Part shown: positions 36,413 through 44,037 of the stretch, piece after piece
Position numbering within the stretch: position 1 is the stretch's first letter
Layout of the letters: each line of letters starts with the position of its first letter
DNA from: Xenorhabdus vietnamensis
Lineage (GTDB): Bacteria; Pseudomonadota; Gammaproteobacteria; Enterobacterales; Enterobacteriaceae
Direction: 5' to 3'
Assembly: GCF_002127535.1 (NCBI RefSeq)
Contig: NZ_MUBJ01000003.1
Location: 206,009 to 263,020, forward strand
DNA: 57,012 nucleotides
Notes under the pieces: generated by a model
Database searches by the model: none
What the model saw: only the letters and a program-made list of their open reading frames with translations
What the model was told of the DNA's origin: nothing
Position numbers and translations under genes: made by a program

Positions 36413-37420
36413 ATGAGTGACAATATTCTTTCACAAGCAGAGATTGATGCTCTGCTCAATGGTGACAGTGCCTCTGTTGATGACGTAGAACAAACTGCGT
36501 CTGGAGAAAGTGAGGTTCGCCCTTACGATCCCAATACACAACGCCGTGTTGTACGCGAACGTTTGCAGTCACTGGAAATCATCAATGAACGTTTTGCCCG
36601 CCAGTTCAGGATGGGGTTGTTTAACATGCTGCGCCGCAGTCCGGATATTACGGTCGGTGCCATAAAAGTCCAGCCTTACCACGAATTTGCCCGCAATTTA
36701 GCTGTGCCAACCAACCTCAATCTGGTTCATCTGAAACCATTGAGGGGAACCGCACTATTCGCTTTCGAACCCAGTCTGGTTTATATCGCTGTTGATAACC
36801 TTTTTGGCGGAGATGGTCGTTTTCCGACCAAAGTGGAAGGTCGTGAGTTTACCTATACTGAACAGCGGATCATCAACCGGATGCTGAAACTGGCGCTGGA
36901 TGCTTATCGTGACTCATGGGATTCCATTTTTAAACTTGATGTGGAATATGTGCGTTCCGAAACGCAAATAAAGTTCACCAATATCACCACTTCACCGAAT
37001 GACATCGTGGTTACCACACCGTTCCAAGTAGAGATCGGTGCATTGACCGGGGAATTCAATATTTGTATTCCATTCGCCATGATCGAACCCCTGCGCGAAC
37101 GTCTGACCAATCCCCCTGTGGAAAATGCGCGTCAGGAAGATAGCCAGTGGCGTGAAACTTTAGTGAAACAAGTTCAACATTCAGAATTAGAACTGGTGGC
37201 CAATTTTGTTGATATCCCCCTGCGACTGTCAAAGATCCTTCAACTGAAAAGCGGCGATGTCCTGCCGATTGAAAAACCTGAACGCCTAATCGTTCACGTT
37301 GATGGTGTGCCTGTGCTCACCAGTCAATATGGAACACTGAACGGGCAATATGCCCTGCGTGTTGAACACCTGATTAACCCTGTTTTAACTGCTCTGGATG
37401 AGGAAAAGCCCAATGAGTGA
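36413..37420 (+). CDS. fliM: Flagellar motor switch protein FliM
   Basis: FliM is the C-ring protein that binds phospho-CheY. It is 335 residues (E. coli 334). The N-terminal CheY-P binding motif ILSQAEIDALLNGD is intact; the middle domain contains ARQFRMGLFNMLRR and YIAVDNLFGGDGR; the C-terminal SpoA domain shows VDIPLRLSKILQLKSGDVLP. It starts 5 bp after fliL and overlaps fliN by 8 bp. Confidence 0.98.
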   Translation: MSDNILSQAEIDALLNGDSASVDDVEQTASGESEVRPYDPNTQRRVVRERLQSLEIINERFARQFRMGLFNMLRRSPDITVGAIKVQPYHEFARNLAVPTNLNLVHLKPLRGTALFAFEPSLVYIAVDNLFGGDGRFPTKVEGREFTYTEQRIINRMLKLALDAYRDSWDSIFKLDVEYVRSETQIKFTNITTSPNDIVVTTPFQVEIGALTGEFNICIPFAMIEPLRERLTNPPVENARQEDSQWRETLVKQVQHSELELVANFVDIPLRLSKILQLKSGDVLPIEKPERLIVHVDGVPVLTSQYGTLNGQYALRVEHLINPVLTALDEEKPNE

Positions 37421-37820
37421 TGCTAAACAACCCGCAGATACCAGATTGACTGAAGATATGTGGGCAGAAGCGCTGGAACAACAGGCCGCACAGCAAACCT
37501 CTGACGGCGGCGCGTCAATATTTGAGAATCTGGAGGCGCAGGATGCGTTGGCCCAACTCTCTGATATTGATTTGATCATGGATATTCCCGTTAAGCTCTC
37601 TGTAGAGCTGGGGCGCACCAAAATGACCATCAAACAACTGTTGAGACTGTCACAAGGCTCAGTGGTTCCCCTTGATGGACTGGCGGGCGAGCCATTGGAT
37701 ATTCTGATTAATGGTTATTTAATCGCACAGGGAGAAGTGGTCGTCGTATCCGATAAATACGGTATCCGTATCACAGATATCATCACTCCTTCTGAGCGTA
37801 TGCGTCGCTTGAGTCGTTAA
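37413..37820 (+). CDS. fliN: Flagellar motor switch protein FliN
   Basis: FliN completes the C-ring and docks FliH. From ATG at 37413 (GAGGAAAAG upstream) it is 135 residues, as in E. coli (137). The SpoA domain is diagnostic: DIPVKLSVELGRTKMTIKQL, LSQGSVVPLDGLAGEPLDIL and VSDKYGIRITDIITPSERM. It overlaps fliM and is followed after 2 bp by fliO. Confidence 0.98.
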   Translation: MSDAKQPADTRLTEDMWAEALEQQAAQQTSDGGASIFENLEAQDALAQLSDIDLIMDIPVKLSVELGRTKMTIKQLLRLSQGSVVPLDGLAGEPLDILINGYLIAQGEVVVVSDKYGIRITDIITPSERMRRLSR

Positions 37821-37822
37821 CC

Positions 37823-38455
37823 ATGATGGCGAACCAGCCTTCCGTTCATGCTTCTTTCCAACATGGTGCGGCACTTGATGCTGCACCTGTTAACACGATT
37901 ACCAGCAATACCCATGTGAATAACATCTCTGTGAATAGCCTTCTTGTGAATAACCCCTCTGAAAATAGCGCTTCTGCGAAGACTATATCTACGAGCATTG
38001 TTTCAAAAAATACTGTTTCAGAAAATACTGTTTTGGGAAATACTGTTTCGGCAAATACGATCAAACAGGCTGGCAATAGCGATCCTCTCCCCACCAGCCA
38101 AACACTGATGCAAATCAGCAGTGCACTGGGTGGTATTTTATTGCTGATTTTTTTCATGACATGGATAATTCGCCGTTTGGGTTTTGCACCTGCCAAAAGC
38201 AAAAATCATCGTTTGCTGAACGTTAAAGCAAGTTGCTCCCTTGGGCCAAAAGAGCGGGTTGTTGTTGTGGAAGTCGAAAATAACTGGCTGGTCTTGGGAG
38301 TCACATCTCAACAGATCAATATGCTGCACCAAATGCCTGCACCGTCTGACAACACGGAAAAGGAAACCGCGATTAAGTCGTTGCCATTTGGTCAGATACT
38401 AAAAAATACGCTCCAGCGGAAAAGCAAGAATAACAAGGACGATGATGAAAAATAG
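37823..38455 (+). CDS. fliO: Flagellar export apparatus assembly protein FliO
   Basis: FliO assists assembly of the FliPQR export gate. It has 210 residues, well above E. coli (121). The family core is at the C-terminal half: one membrane helix ([20 protein letters not shown], about 90-110) followed by [20 protein letters not shown] and [16 protein letters not shown]. The extra N-terminal 85 residues are Asn/Ser/Thr-rich with tandem pentapeptide-like units ([17 protein letters not shown]) encoded by 15-bp repeats (about 38005-38060). It overlaps fliP by 14 bp. Confidence 0.92.
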   Translation: MMANQPSVHASFQHGAALDAAPVNTITSNTHVNNISVNSLLVNNPSENSASAKTISTSIVSKNTVSENTVLGNTVSANTIKQAGNSDPLPTSQTLMQISSALGGILLLIFFMTWIIRRLGFAPAKSKNHRLLNVKASCSLGPKERVVVVEVENNWLVLGVTSQQINMLHQMPAPSDNTEKETAIKSLPFGQILKNTLQRKSKNNKDDDEK

Positions 38456-39239
38456 AGTTTTTTTTATGACAGGCAAGAAATTTGTCTCATGGCTTTATCA
38501 AATACGTTTGACAACTCTGTTTATGGCGCTTTTTCTGCCACTGCTCCCCATGAACGCTGCGGCGGAATTGCCCGGCATCATAAGCCAGCCCTTAGCCAAT
38601 GGCGGGCAAAGTTGGTCATTGCCTGTTCAGACCCTGATATTCATCACTGCATTAGGCTTCATCCCTGCCGCTCTGCTAATGATGACCAGCTTTACCCGTA
38701 TCATCATTGTACTCGGTTTGCTGCGCAATGCATTGGGAACGCCCTCAGCTCCACCTAACCAAGTTATGTTGGGTTTGGCACTGTTTATGACTTTTTTCAT
38801 CATGGCGCCGGCATTCGATGATGTCTATAAAAACGCCTACCTGCCCTATAGCAAGGATGATATCACTCTGGAAGTCGCACTGGATAACGGTGCCAAGCCT
38901 CTGCGCCAATTCATGTTGCGTCAGACAAGGGAAAATGATCTGGCGCTATTTGCCCGTCTTGCTGAGCAAGAGGCATTTGAAACTGCGGATTCTGTTCCAA
39001 TGCGCGTACTCGTCCCCGCGTTTATTACCAGTGAATTGAAAACTGCGTTCCAGATTGGTTTTACACTCTTCATTCCGTTCTTGATCATCGATCTGGTTGT
39101 TGCCAGTGTTTTGATGGCATTGGGGATGATGATGGTTCCACCAGCCACCATATCACTACCGTTCAAACTCATGCTGTTTGTCTTGGTAGATGGCTGGCAA
39201 TTATTGCTTGGCTCGCTGGCGCAAAGCTTTTATGTCTAA
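38442..39239 (+). CDS. fliP: Flagellar biosynthesis protein FliP
   Basis: FliP is the main subunit of the export gate pentamer in the MS ring. It has 265 residues with an N-terminal signal-like sequence ([19 protein letters not shown]) that is removed in enterobacterial FliP, then family blocks [40 protein letters not shown] and the C-terminal [20 protein letters not shown] and [16 protein letters not shown]. The start could be 38442, 38445 or 38466; the signal sequence favours none decisively. Confidence 0.97.
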   Translation: MMKNRVFFMTGKKFVSWLYQIRLTTLFMALFLPLLPMNAAAELPGIISQPLANGGQSWSLPVQTLIFITALGFIPAALLMMTSFTRIIIVLGLLRNALGTPSAPPNQVMLGLALFMTFFIMAPAFDDVYKNAYLPYSKDDITLEVALDNGAKPLRQFMLRQTRENDLALFARLAEQEAFETADSVPMRVLVPAFITSELKTAFQIGFTLFIPFLIIDLVVASVLMALGMMMVPPATISLPFKLMLFVLVDGWQLLLGSLAQSFYV

Positions 39240-39258
39240 ACAATGACTAGAGAAAATT

Positions 39259-39528
39259 ATGACTCCAGAATCGATAATGGCCCTTGGTGTTGAGGCAATG
39301 AAAGTGGCGCTGGCTCTGGCTGCACCACTCCTTTTGTCTGCCTTGGTTTGTGGCTTGATCATCAGCTTATTACAGGCGGCAACCCAGGTAAACGAAATGA
39401 CCTTATCGTTTATTCCGAAAATTTTGGCCGTCGTCACGACTATCATCATCGCCGGGCCATGGATGCTAAACTTACTGCTGGATTACATGCGCGCCTTATT
39501 TACTAGCATTCCGCATATTATCGGTTAA
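39259..39528 (+). CDS. fliQ: Flagellar biosynthesis protein FliQ
   Basis: FliQ is an 89-residue two-helix subunit of the export gate. The pattern MTPESIMALGVEAMKVALAL, LVCGLIISLLQAATQVNEMT and FIPKILAVVTTIIIAGPWML matches the family along its length. It sits between fliP (19 bp) and fliR (2 bp). Confidence 0.97.
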   Translation: MTPESIMALGVEAMKVALALAAPLLLSALVCGLIISLLQAATQVNEMTLSFIPKILAVVTTIIIAGPWMLNLLLDYMRALFTSIPHIIG

Positions 39529-39530
39529 TT

Positions 39531-40313
39531 ATGATCCCGTTTGATACCGAAACACTTTCCCGCCTCGTCAGTGATTTTTTCTGGCCATTGGTGCGTTTGA
39601 TGGCGTTATTTAGCACAGCGCCCATTTTCAGTGAAAAACAGGTACCAATAAAAGTCAAAATTGGCTTGGCACTAGCAATCACAGCCATACTTGTGCCAAC
39701 TTTCCCTTCTCCTCAAATTCCGATTTTTTCTGTTATTGGAATTTGGGTTCTAATACAACAAATATTGATCGGCATGGCTTTGGGATTGACCATGCAGATC
39801 GCCTTTGCCATAGTACGTCATGCCGGTGAAGTACTCGGTTTACAAATGGGACTTTCATTCGCCACTTTTTTTGATCCTACAGGTGGACCGAATATGCCTA
39901 TTTTAGCCCGTATTCTAAACGTGATGATGTTATTGCTATTTTTGGCCTTTGATGGGCATTTATGGCTATTGTCGATTCTGGCAGATACTTTTCATTCTAT
40001 TCCCATTAAACCAACTCAATTGAATCCAAAGGGCTTTTTATTATTAGCTCAAAGTGCCAGCCTGATCTTTATCAATGGCATGATGCTGGCAATGCCAATG
40101 ATTACCTTGCTTTTGGTTCTGAACTTTTCCCTGGGAATGTTGAACCGCATGACACCCCAACTTTCTGTATTTGTAGTCGGCTTTCCCCTGACTCTGACAG
40201 TGGGTATTTTCACACTTTCTCTGCTGTTCCCGATGATGGTGCCATTTACTGAGCGGTTATTTGGGGAAATATTCAATCGCTTGGCGTTGATTATTAATGA
40301 AATAGTGCTGTGA
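39531..40313 (+). CDS. fliR: Flagellar biosynthesis protein FliR
   Basis: FliR is the single-copy export gate subunit that closes the FliP ring. The 260-residue length equals E. coli (261). Six hydrophobic helices are seen with FWPLVRLMALFSTAPIFSEK, GEVLGLQMGLSFATFFDP and LLLVLNFSLGMLNRMTPQLS. It is the last gene of the fli block; immediately after it flagellar synteny ends and the mobile island begins. Confidence 0.97.
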   Translation: MIPFDTETLSRLVSDFFWPLVRLMALFSTAPIFSEKQVPIKVKIGLALAITAILVPTFPSPQIPIFSVIGIWVLIQQILIGMALGLTMQIAFAIVRHAGEVLGLQMGLSFATFFDPTGGPNMPILARILNVMMLLLFLAFDGHLWLLSILADTFHSIPIKPTQLNPKGFLLLAQSASLIFINGMMLAMPMITLLLVLNFSLGMLNRMTPQLSVFVVGFPLTLTVGIFTLSLLFPMMVPFTERLFGEIFNRLALIINEIVL

Positions 40314-40386
40314 ACGGTTCTGTCGCATTAACAGAGAGATCTCGAGCGAAAGTGTCTTGATTGGTTTTTATGCCGTCAGTTGATAG

Positions 40387-40468
40387 AAAAATCTATGGCT
40401 ACTCTTTTTTGCAACACTGATTTTGATTTATGATGGGCTTACTTAAATCTGTCCTGCGTCATTATGGG
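40387..40468 (-). mobile_element. Decayed 3' end of an IS110-family element (inverted relic)
   Basis: An 82-bp stretch is homologous, in opposite orientation, to the 3' end of the IS110 copy at 48.1-49.1 kb: AAAATCTAT, TTTTTGCAACACTGATTTTGAT, GGCTT.CTTAAA and GCGTCATTATGGG are shared in the same order with point differences. Only the terminal sequence remains; no transposase codons are left. It abuts a 21-bp inverted repeat and an integrase remnant. Confidence 0.8.
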
Positions 40469-40519
40469 TCATGACTCCAAAGCGTTATAATATCAAATTA
40501 ACGCTTTGGAGTCATGACC
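40467..40519. repeat. Perfect 21-bp inverted repeat with 11-nt loop
   Basis: Left arm 40467-40487 (GGTCATGACTCCAAAGCGTT, A) and right arm 40499-40519 (TAACGCTTTGGAGTCATGAC, C) are exact reverse complements separated by TAATATCAAAT. The left arm is fused to the IS110 relic and the right arm to the integrase remnant. Confidence 0.95.
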
Positions 40520-40612
40520 AATACCCTCAACTATCAGTTTCTTAGCTTCATCACGTTTCTTTCTGGCTTCTGCCAACGTAATAAGCGGAAAAGTGCCAAT
40601 GACGAGTAACTT
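40517..40612 (-). pseudogene. Remnant of a P4-type tyrosine integrase (N-terminal DUF4102 domain)
   Basis: Translating the minus strand gives LLVIGTFPLITLAEARKKRD followed by EAKKLIVEGIG, the signature of the N-terminal arm-binding domain of P4-family integrases (family pattern: hGxaPllsLaeARekrdeak.l...GiDP). About 30 codons survive; a stop precedes the first Leu and the end runs into the 21-bp inverted repeat. It marks the past presence of an integrative element next to fliR. Confidence 0.85.
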
Positions 40613-40897
40613 TTATTTTCCTCGAGGAGAGCGCAATACTCGAATATTAACACATTAATATTTAATAAATTAATTTTATTAAAAAGTTTACATACCCCCA
40701 GTTGTACCCCCACATTATTTTGTTACATCAAATTTGGTCGATTGTACGTGGAAATTCAGTTTATAACTGTTTAATCATCACGTTAAAGCAAAAAAGCCAT
40801 GAGATTTGGAAATGGTCAAATTTGGTTACCATTTCATGCTCAAGGCTTCATATAAACATTTATCATTTTTACGAACTAGATCACAAATTAAAACGGG
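40613..40897. other. AT-rich spacer between integrase remnant and Ner-like gene
   Basis: 285 bp without a credible gene. It contains two closely spaced copies of TACCCCCA (TACCCCCAGTTGTACCCCCA at about 40696-40715), a motif I associate with sequence next to P4-type integrase genes (from memory). Confidence 0.45.
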
Positions 40898-41164
40898 TTA
40901 TTCCTGTGGTTTATCGCGAACCTTACGTTCAATTAACTGACCATACATATCAAAATAACGACTAGGCCAGATTTCAGAGGGATGTATACCGAGATAATCC
41001 GCAATTATCCATTCACCTTTAGGCCAGAGACGACTGAGAGTGTTTGCTAGTGTAGATGAACTGAGTCCCGACTCACGAGAAACAGCCGCTAAAGTTGTAC
41101 CACGTTTACGCAATGCAGCAATAATATCGGCTTGATGCCAATCATTTCGAACGTTGTTATTCAT
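40898..41164 (-). CDS. Ner/SfsB-like DNA-binding regulator
   Basis: An 88-residue helix-turn-helix protein related to phage Mu Ner and E. coli SfsB (Nlp). Matching blocks are NDWHQADIIAALRKRGTTLA, AVSRESGLSSSTLANTLSR, LWPKGEWIIADYLGIHPSEI and WPSRYFDMYG. The start at 41164 has AGGGG 8 nt upstream. Ner represses early phage promoters; here it probably is a residual regulator of the prophage-like element, as integrase and other phage genes are lost around it. Confidence 0.88.
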   Translation of the reverse strand: MNNNVRNDWHQADIIAALRKRGTTLAAVSRESGLSSSTLANTLSRLWPKGEWIIADYLGIHPSEIWPSRYFDMYGQLIERKVRDKPQE

Positions 41165-41423
41165 TCCTGCTACCCCTTCCATTAATTAATATTGATGGTG
41201 GTGATTCAGACAGGGTTCGCGGACTGGGTTCACACCAGCGAGGCATAGCCTCCCCCACCTGAATCACCATTGAAAGGGCGAATGCAGGCACACTGGTAAA
41301 ACTTCTTACCAGTGTCTGTGAACACAAGGCCGCGACGCCTTGACCATTGGATTGAGCCAATGGCAGGAATACTTTAACTGATTGTATTATCGGACTCAAT
41401 AACCGAACGGCTAAGTTTAACAA
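41157..41423 (-). CDS. Possible ash/Icd-like phage protein (degenerate)
   Basis: An 88-codon reading frame whose C-terminal half resembles the phage ASH / Icd-like family: VPAFALSMVIQVGEAMPRWC then EPSPRTLSESPPS, against a family pattern of hydrophobic strand, GGAxPRGCEPSP.TLS.SPxS. Its only full-length start is TTG at 41423 with no clear ribosome site, and it overlaps the Ner-like gene by 8 bp. P4 ash and Icd affect host division or derepression. It could also be a shadow of a structured RNA region. Confidence 0.5.
   Translation of the reverse strand: MLNLAVRLLSPIIQSVKVFLPLAQSNGQGVAALCSQTLVRSFTSVPAFALSMVIQVGEAMPRWCEPSPRTLSESPPSILINGRGSRNE
41291..41314. other. Hairpin within the ash-like region
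   Basis: CACTGGTAA (41291-41299), 6-nt loop, TTACCAGTG (41306-41314), with one further A-T pair outside. In P4-type satellites the equivalent region encodes a short immunity RNA; I cannot show that here. Confidence 0.5.
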
Positions 41424-42625
41424 CTATAAACACGCTCAACATACCGGACAGCGATCTGAATATGCTTAATTCTCCAATCAGCCAGTTCATTAATTTTCTT
41501 ACTTATACCTGACAACATGCAATCTCTGGCGCGCGACAGTTCGGACAAAACAGAAAATACCTGCCTTACCCTTGATCGATATCTGTGCGCCAGAGTGAAC
41601 GCAAGTTGAGGTATTGCGGGGTATCGGTTGAGTACTCAGTACTGCCGCCTGTATTAACAGGTCATCCCCACCGGCTAAAAGCCAGCCTCGATATCGTCAA
41701 GTTCTCCTTTTGATACTTTTTCAATCTATAAAATGCAGTGTCAGATTCACTGTGTGGTTAATCAGGCCAGAGTCTGTCAGAGTTGTGTTGCTCTTTGGCT
41801 GCGGCGTCACTTTCAGCGATAAATCCGCAAAAAGTGACGCCTTGAGTTCCGCGAATAATCAGCAAAGGTTGTGCAAGCGTTGAAGTGCTATCAGGCACAG
41901 CAAAACACTGCAAGGTTAAGTGTCAAATGGTAGTAATGCGTTAATTATTTTTGCGTAGAAAAATTACCTGATGAATATTTCAATCAGAGATAGTTAAGAC
42001 AATGAATTAGTTATATGGAAATTATCCTGCACGTATAACGTGAAATGAGTGCATGACGTAACTCAATCTCACTATGCAAAAGTTAAATGAAGATAAAACC
42101 TGATGTTAATGTGAAATAAATGCATGATCCAACGTTCAATGCACTTGTAGGACAAGATAAAAACACCTTTTGGGCGTATTTTTAGTTTAATAAACCTTAA
42201 TTACCAGACAAGGGGTTTATGTCTGACAACATCTGCTTCCAAAGGTGGGCAAATGTACCGCAATCTTGCTCTCCCTTTCAGGCTACGAGAGTTTTTTAGC
42301 CATTACAGCTACGTAACATCAGCGATGGCAATTAAACTTGTCTAGCTTAATAAATTACTTTAGAAATGGCAATGAAAAATGGAAATATTAACAAATAGAA
42401 ACCATTTATTTAATAAAAGAGATAAATTGATGACTAAAGTAAATTCGAAAAAATTATATCTATCTATAACTTATTATTTTAGATAGAAAAATATTCTATC
42501 ATAATTAGGTTATACACATAATTTGATAATTACCATCAAAAAACAGTAAAAACAGATCAACATATACAATCGAATACGAAATCATATATAATCTGAACAC
42601 TTGATAATCAATTTGAATAGACAAC
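41424..42625. other. 1.2-kb gene-poor phage-like leader region
   Basis: No ORF of convincing quality in 1.2 kb. It holds an 11-bp perfect hairpin (41803-41841), a 17-bp direct repeat pair (GTGAAATGAGTGCATGA at 42040-42056 and GTGAAATAAATGCATGA at 42111-42127), and near 42255-42330 sequence that in one frame reads GYESFLAITAT, reminiscent of Icd-like protein starts. The right 300 bp is strongly AT-rich and forms the upstream region of the toxin gene. Confidence 0.6.
41803..41841. other. Strong hairpin, 11-bp perfect stem
   Basis: GGCGTCACTTT (41803-41813) and AAAGTGACGCC (41831-41841), with an inner GCG/CGC pair in the loop (GCGATAAATCCGC). No T tract follows on either strand, so an RNA structure or protein site is more likely than a terminator. 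Confidence 0.7.
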
Positions 42626-42952
42626 TTGGAAATTACTTTCATATCTAAGGAAATTAGAGATATTTGTCAAATAAGTGAAAAAGCTGACTCTCTGCTTGGA
42701 AAGTCTGTCGCTAGGGTTTTTAGGAGAAGAATTACAGATATCTTGGCGGCGGATAACTATAGTGAATTACCTCTAGGAAATCCAAGAATCAAATTTGTGG
42801 ATGAGAAAGAATATCTTATACTGGATATGAAAGAAGAATATTATTTGTGCTTTGATATTGGTCATTCTAAGCCTCCTAAAAATTCTAATGGGCTTATAGA
42901 CTGGAAACGAGTATATAGAATCAAATTAGTTTACATAGGTAAAGAAAAATGA
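42626..42952 (+). CDS. RelE/HigB-like toxin candidate
   Basis: A 108-residue small basic protein with the RelE-fold layout: a start helix region, SLLGKSVARVFRRRITDILA, PLGNPRIKF, EYLILDMKEEYYLCFDIGHS and a closing VYRIKLVYIGKE strand. It overlaps by 4 bp (ATGA) the downstream XRE/ImmA gene, the usual order for HigBA-type modules. The start is TTG at 42626; no ATG and no strong ribosome site are present. Translation inhibition is inferred from fold and context only. Confidence 0.65.
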   Translation: MEITFISKEIRDICQISEKADSLLGKSVARVFRRRITDILAADNYSELPLGNPRIKFVDEKEYLILDMKEEYYLCFDIGHSKPPKNSNGLIDWKRVYRIKLVYIGKEK

Positions 42953-44037
42953 TTTCTTCTAAAGACTTTAAACCAGATTGGATATCACCTCCCGGAGATA
43001 CAATTGTCGAACTGTTAGATGAATTCGGTTTATCAGTGGAAGAACTAAGTAAGAAAATCGGGTTATCGCCAAAAAAAGGACAACAATTAATAGACGGAAA
43101 ACTGACTATTTGTGAGTCAATCGCGTCAAGACTAGAGTCTACCCTGCGTGTTTCTTCTGGGTTCTGGCTGACTAGAGATAGTCAATACCAGAACTTTAAG
43201 TTACAGCTTCAAGAACAAGAAAAAGCTTGGCTCGATCTACTCCCCATTTCTGATATGGTAAAATATGGCTGGATTCCTAAACGAGCACCAAGAACTGAGC
43301 GTGTTAAGCATTGTTTACGCTTTTTTAACGAAGATTCAATCACTAATTGGTTTATAAACTTCCATTCTAATTCATTTTCAGTAGCTTATCGCTCATCTAA
43401 TATTTTAAAAAATGAACCTACATCAGTTTATACATGGTTAGCTTTTGCTCGAAATATATCTCTAAGAACTAACTGTCTTCCTTGGGATAAAGAATTGTTA
43501 AAAGATGTTGTTCCTGAAATTAGAAAATTGACAAATGAATCCTCTCCGAAAATATTCGTTCCGGAACTGAAACGATTATTATCTGAAGTAGGAGTAGTAT
43601 TTGTTATAGCTAGAACACCTTCAGGGTGCCGAGCTAGTGGAGCAACATGCTTCTTTGAAAAAAATAAAGCAACGCTTGTTATGAGTTTTAGATATTTAAC
43701 TGATGATCATTTCTGGTTTACTCTATTCCATGAAATTGGTCACCTCATCCTACATTCTGACAATCGTGAGTTCCACATTGAAGATAATGGCATTTCTGGT
43801 ATGCCTCAGATTAAAGAAGATGAAGCAAATAAATTTGCAGTTGACACATTAATTCCAGAAAAATATCAAAGTGAAATGAAAAAAATTTATAAAAATGACT
43901 GGAAAAAAATAGTTCGACTTTCAAAAAAAATTGGAGTTTCCAAAGGAATTTTATTAGGGCAACTCCAACATTTAGGTAATATTGACTATGCCTATCTAAA
44001 TAGATTTAAAGTAAGATATAAGTGGGAAAATAATTAA
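42949..44037 (+). CDS. XRE-family antitoxin fused to ImmA/IrrE metallopeptidase domain
   Basis: A 362-residue two-domain protein. The N-terminal helix-turn-helix (about 10-80) is HigA-like: WISPPGDTIVELLDEFGLSV, LSKKIGLSPKKGQQLIDGK and ASRLESTLRVSSGFWL. The C-terminal ImmA/IrrE domain has the zinc motif FHEIGHLILH (HExxH at about 261-265) and the downstream EDEANKFAVDTLI. This COG2856-type fusion is commonly the second gene of toxin-antitoxin or prophage-control pairs, where the peptidase cleaves a repressor or itself. It is translationally coupled to the toxin candidate and converges with the next gene, the stops overlapping by 4 bp. Confidence 0.88.
   Translation: MISSKDFKPDWISPPGDTIVELLDEFGLSVEELSKKIGLSPKKGQQLIDGKLTICESIASRLESTLRVSSGFWLTRDSQYQNFKLQLQEQEKAWLDLLPISDMVKYGWIPKRAPRTERVKHCLRFFNEDSITNWFINFHSNSFSVAYRSSNILKNEPTSVYTWLAFARNISLRTNCLPWDKELLKDVVPEIRKLTNESSPKIFVPELKRLLSEVGVVFVIARTPSGCRASGATCFFEKNKATLVMSFRYLTDDHFWFTLFHEIGHLILHSDNREFHIEDNGISGMPQIKEDEANKFAVDTLIPEKYQSEMKKIYKNDWKKIVRLSKKIGVSKGILLGQLQHLGNIDYAYLNRFKVRYKWENN

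Noticed and set aside
41424..42625. CRISPR array
   Set aside because: Direct repeats occur only as a single pair; there are no regular repeat-spacer units here or elsewhere in the window, and no cas genes.
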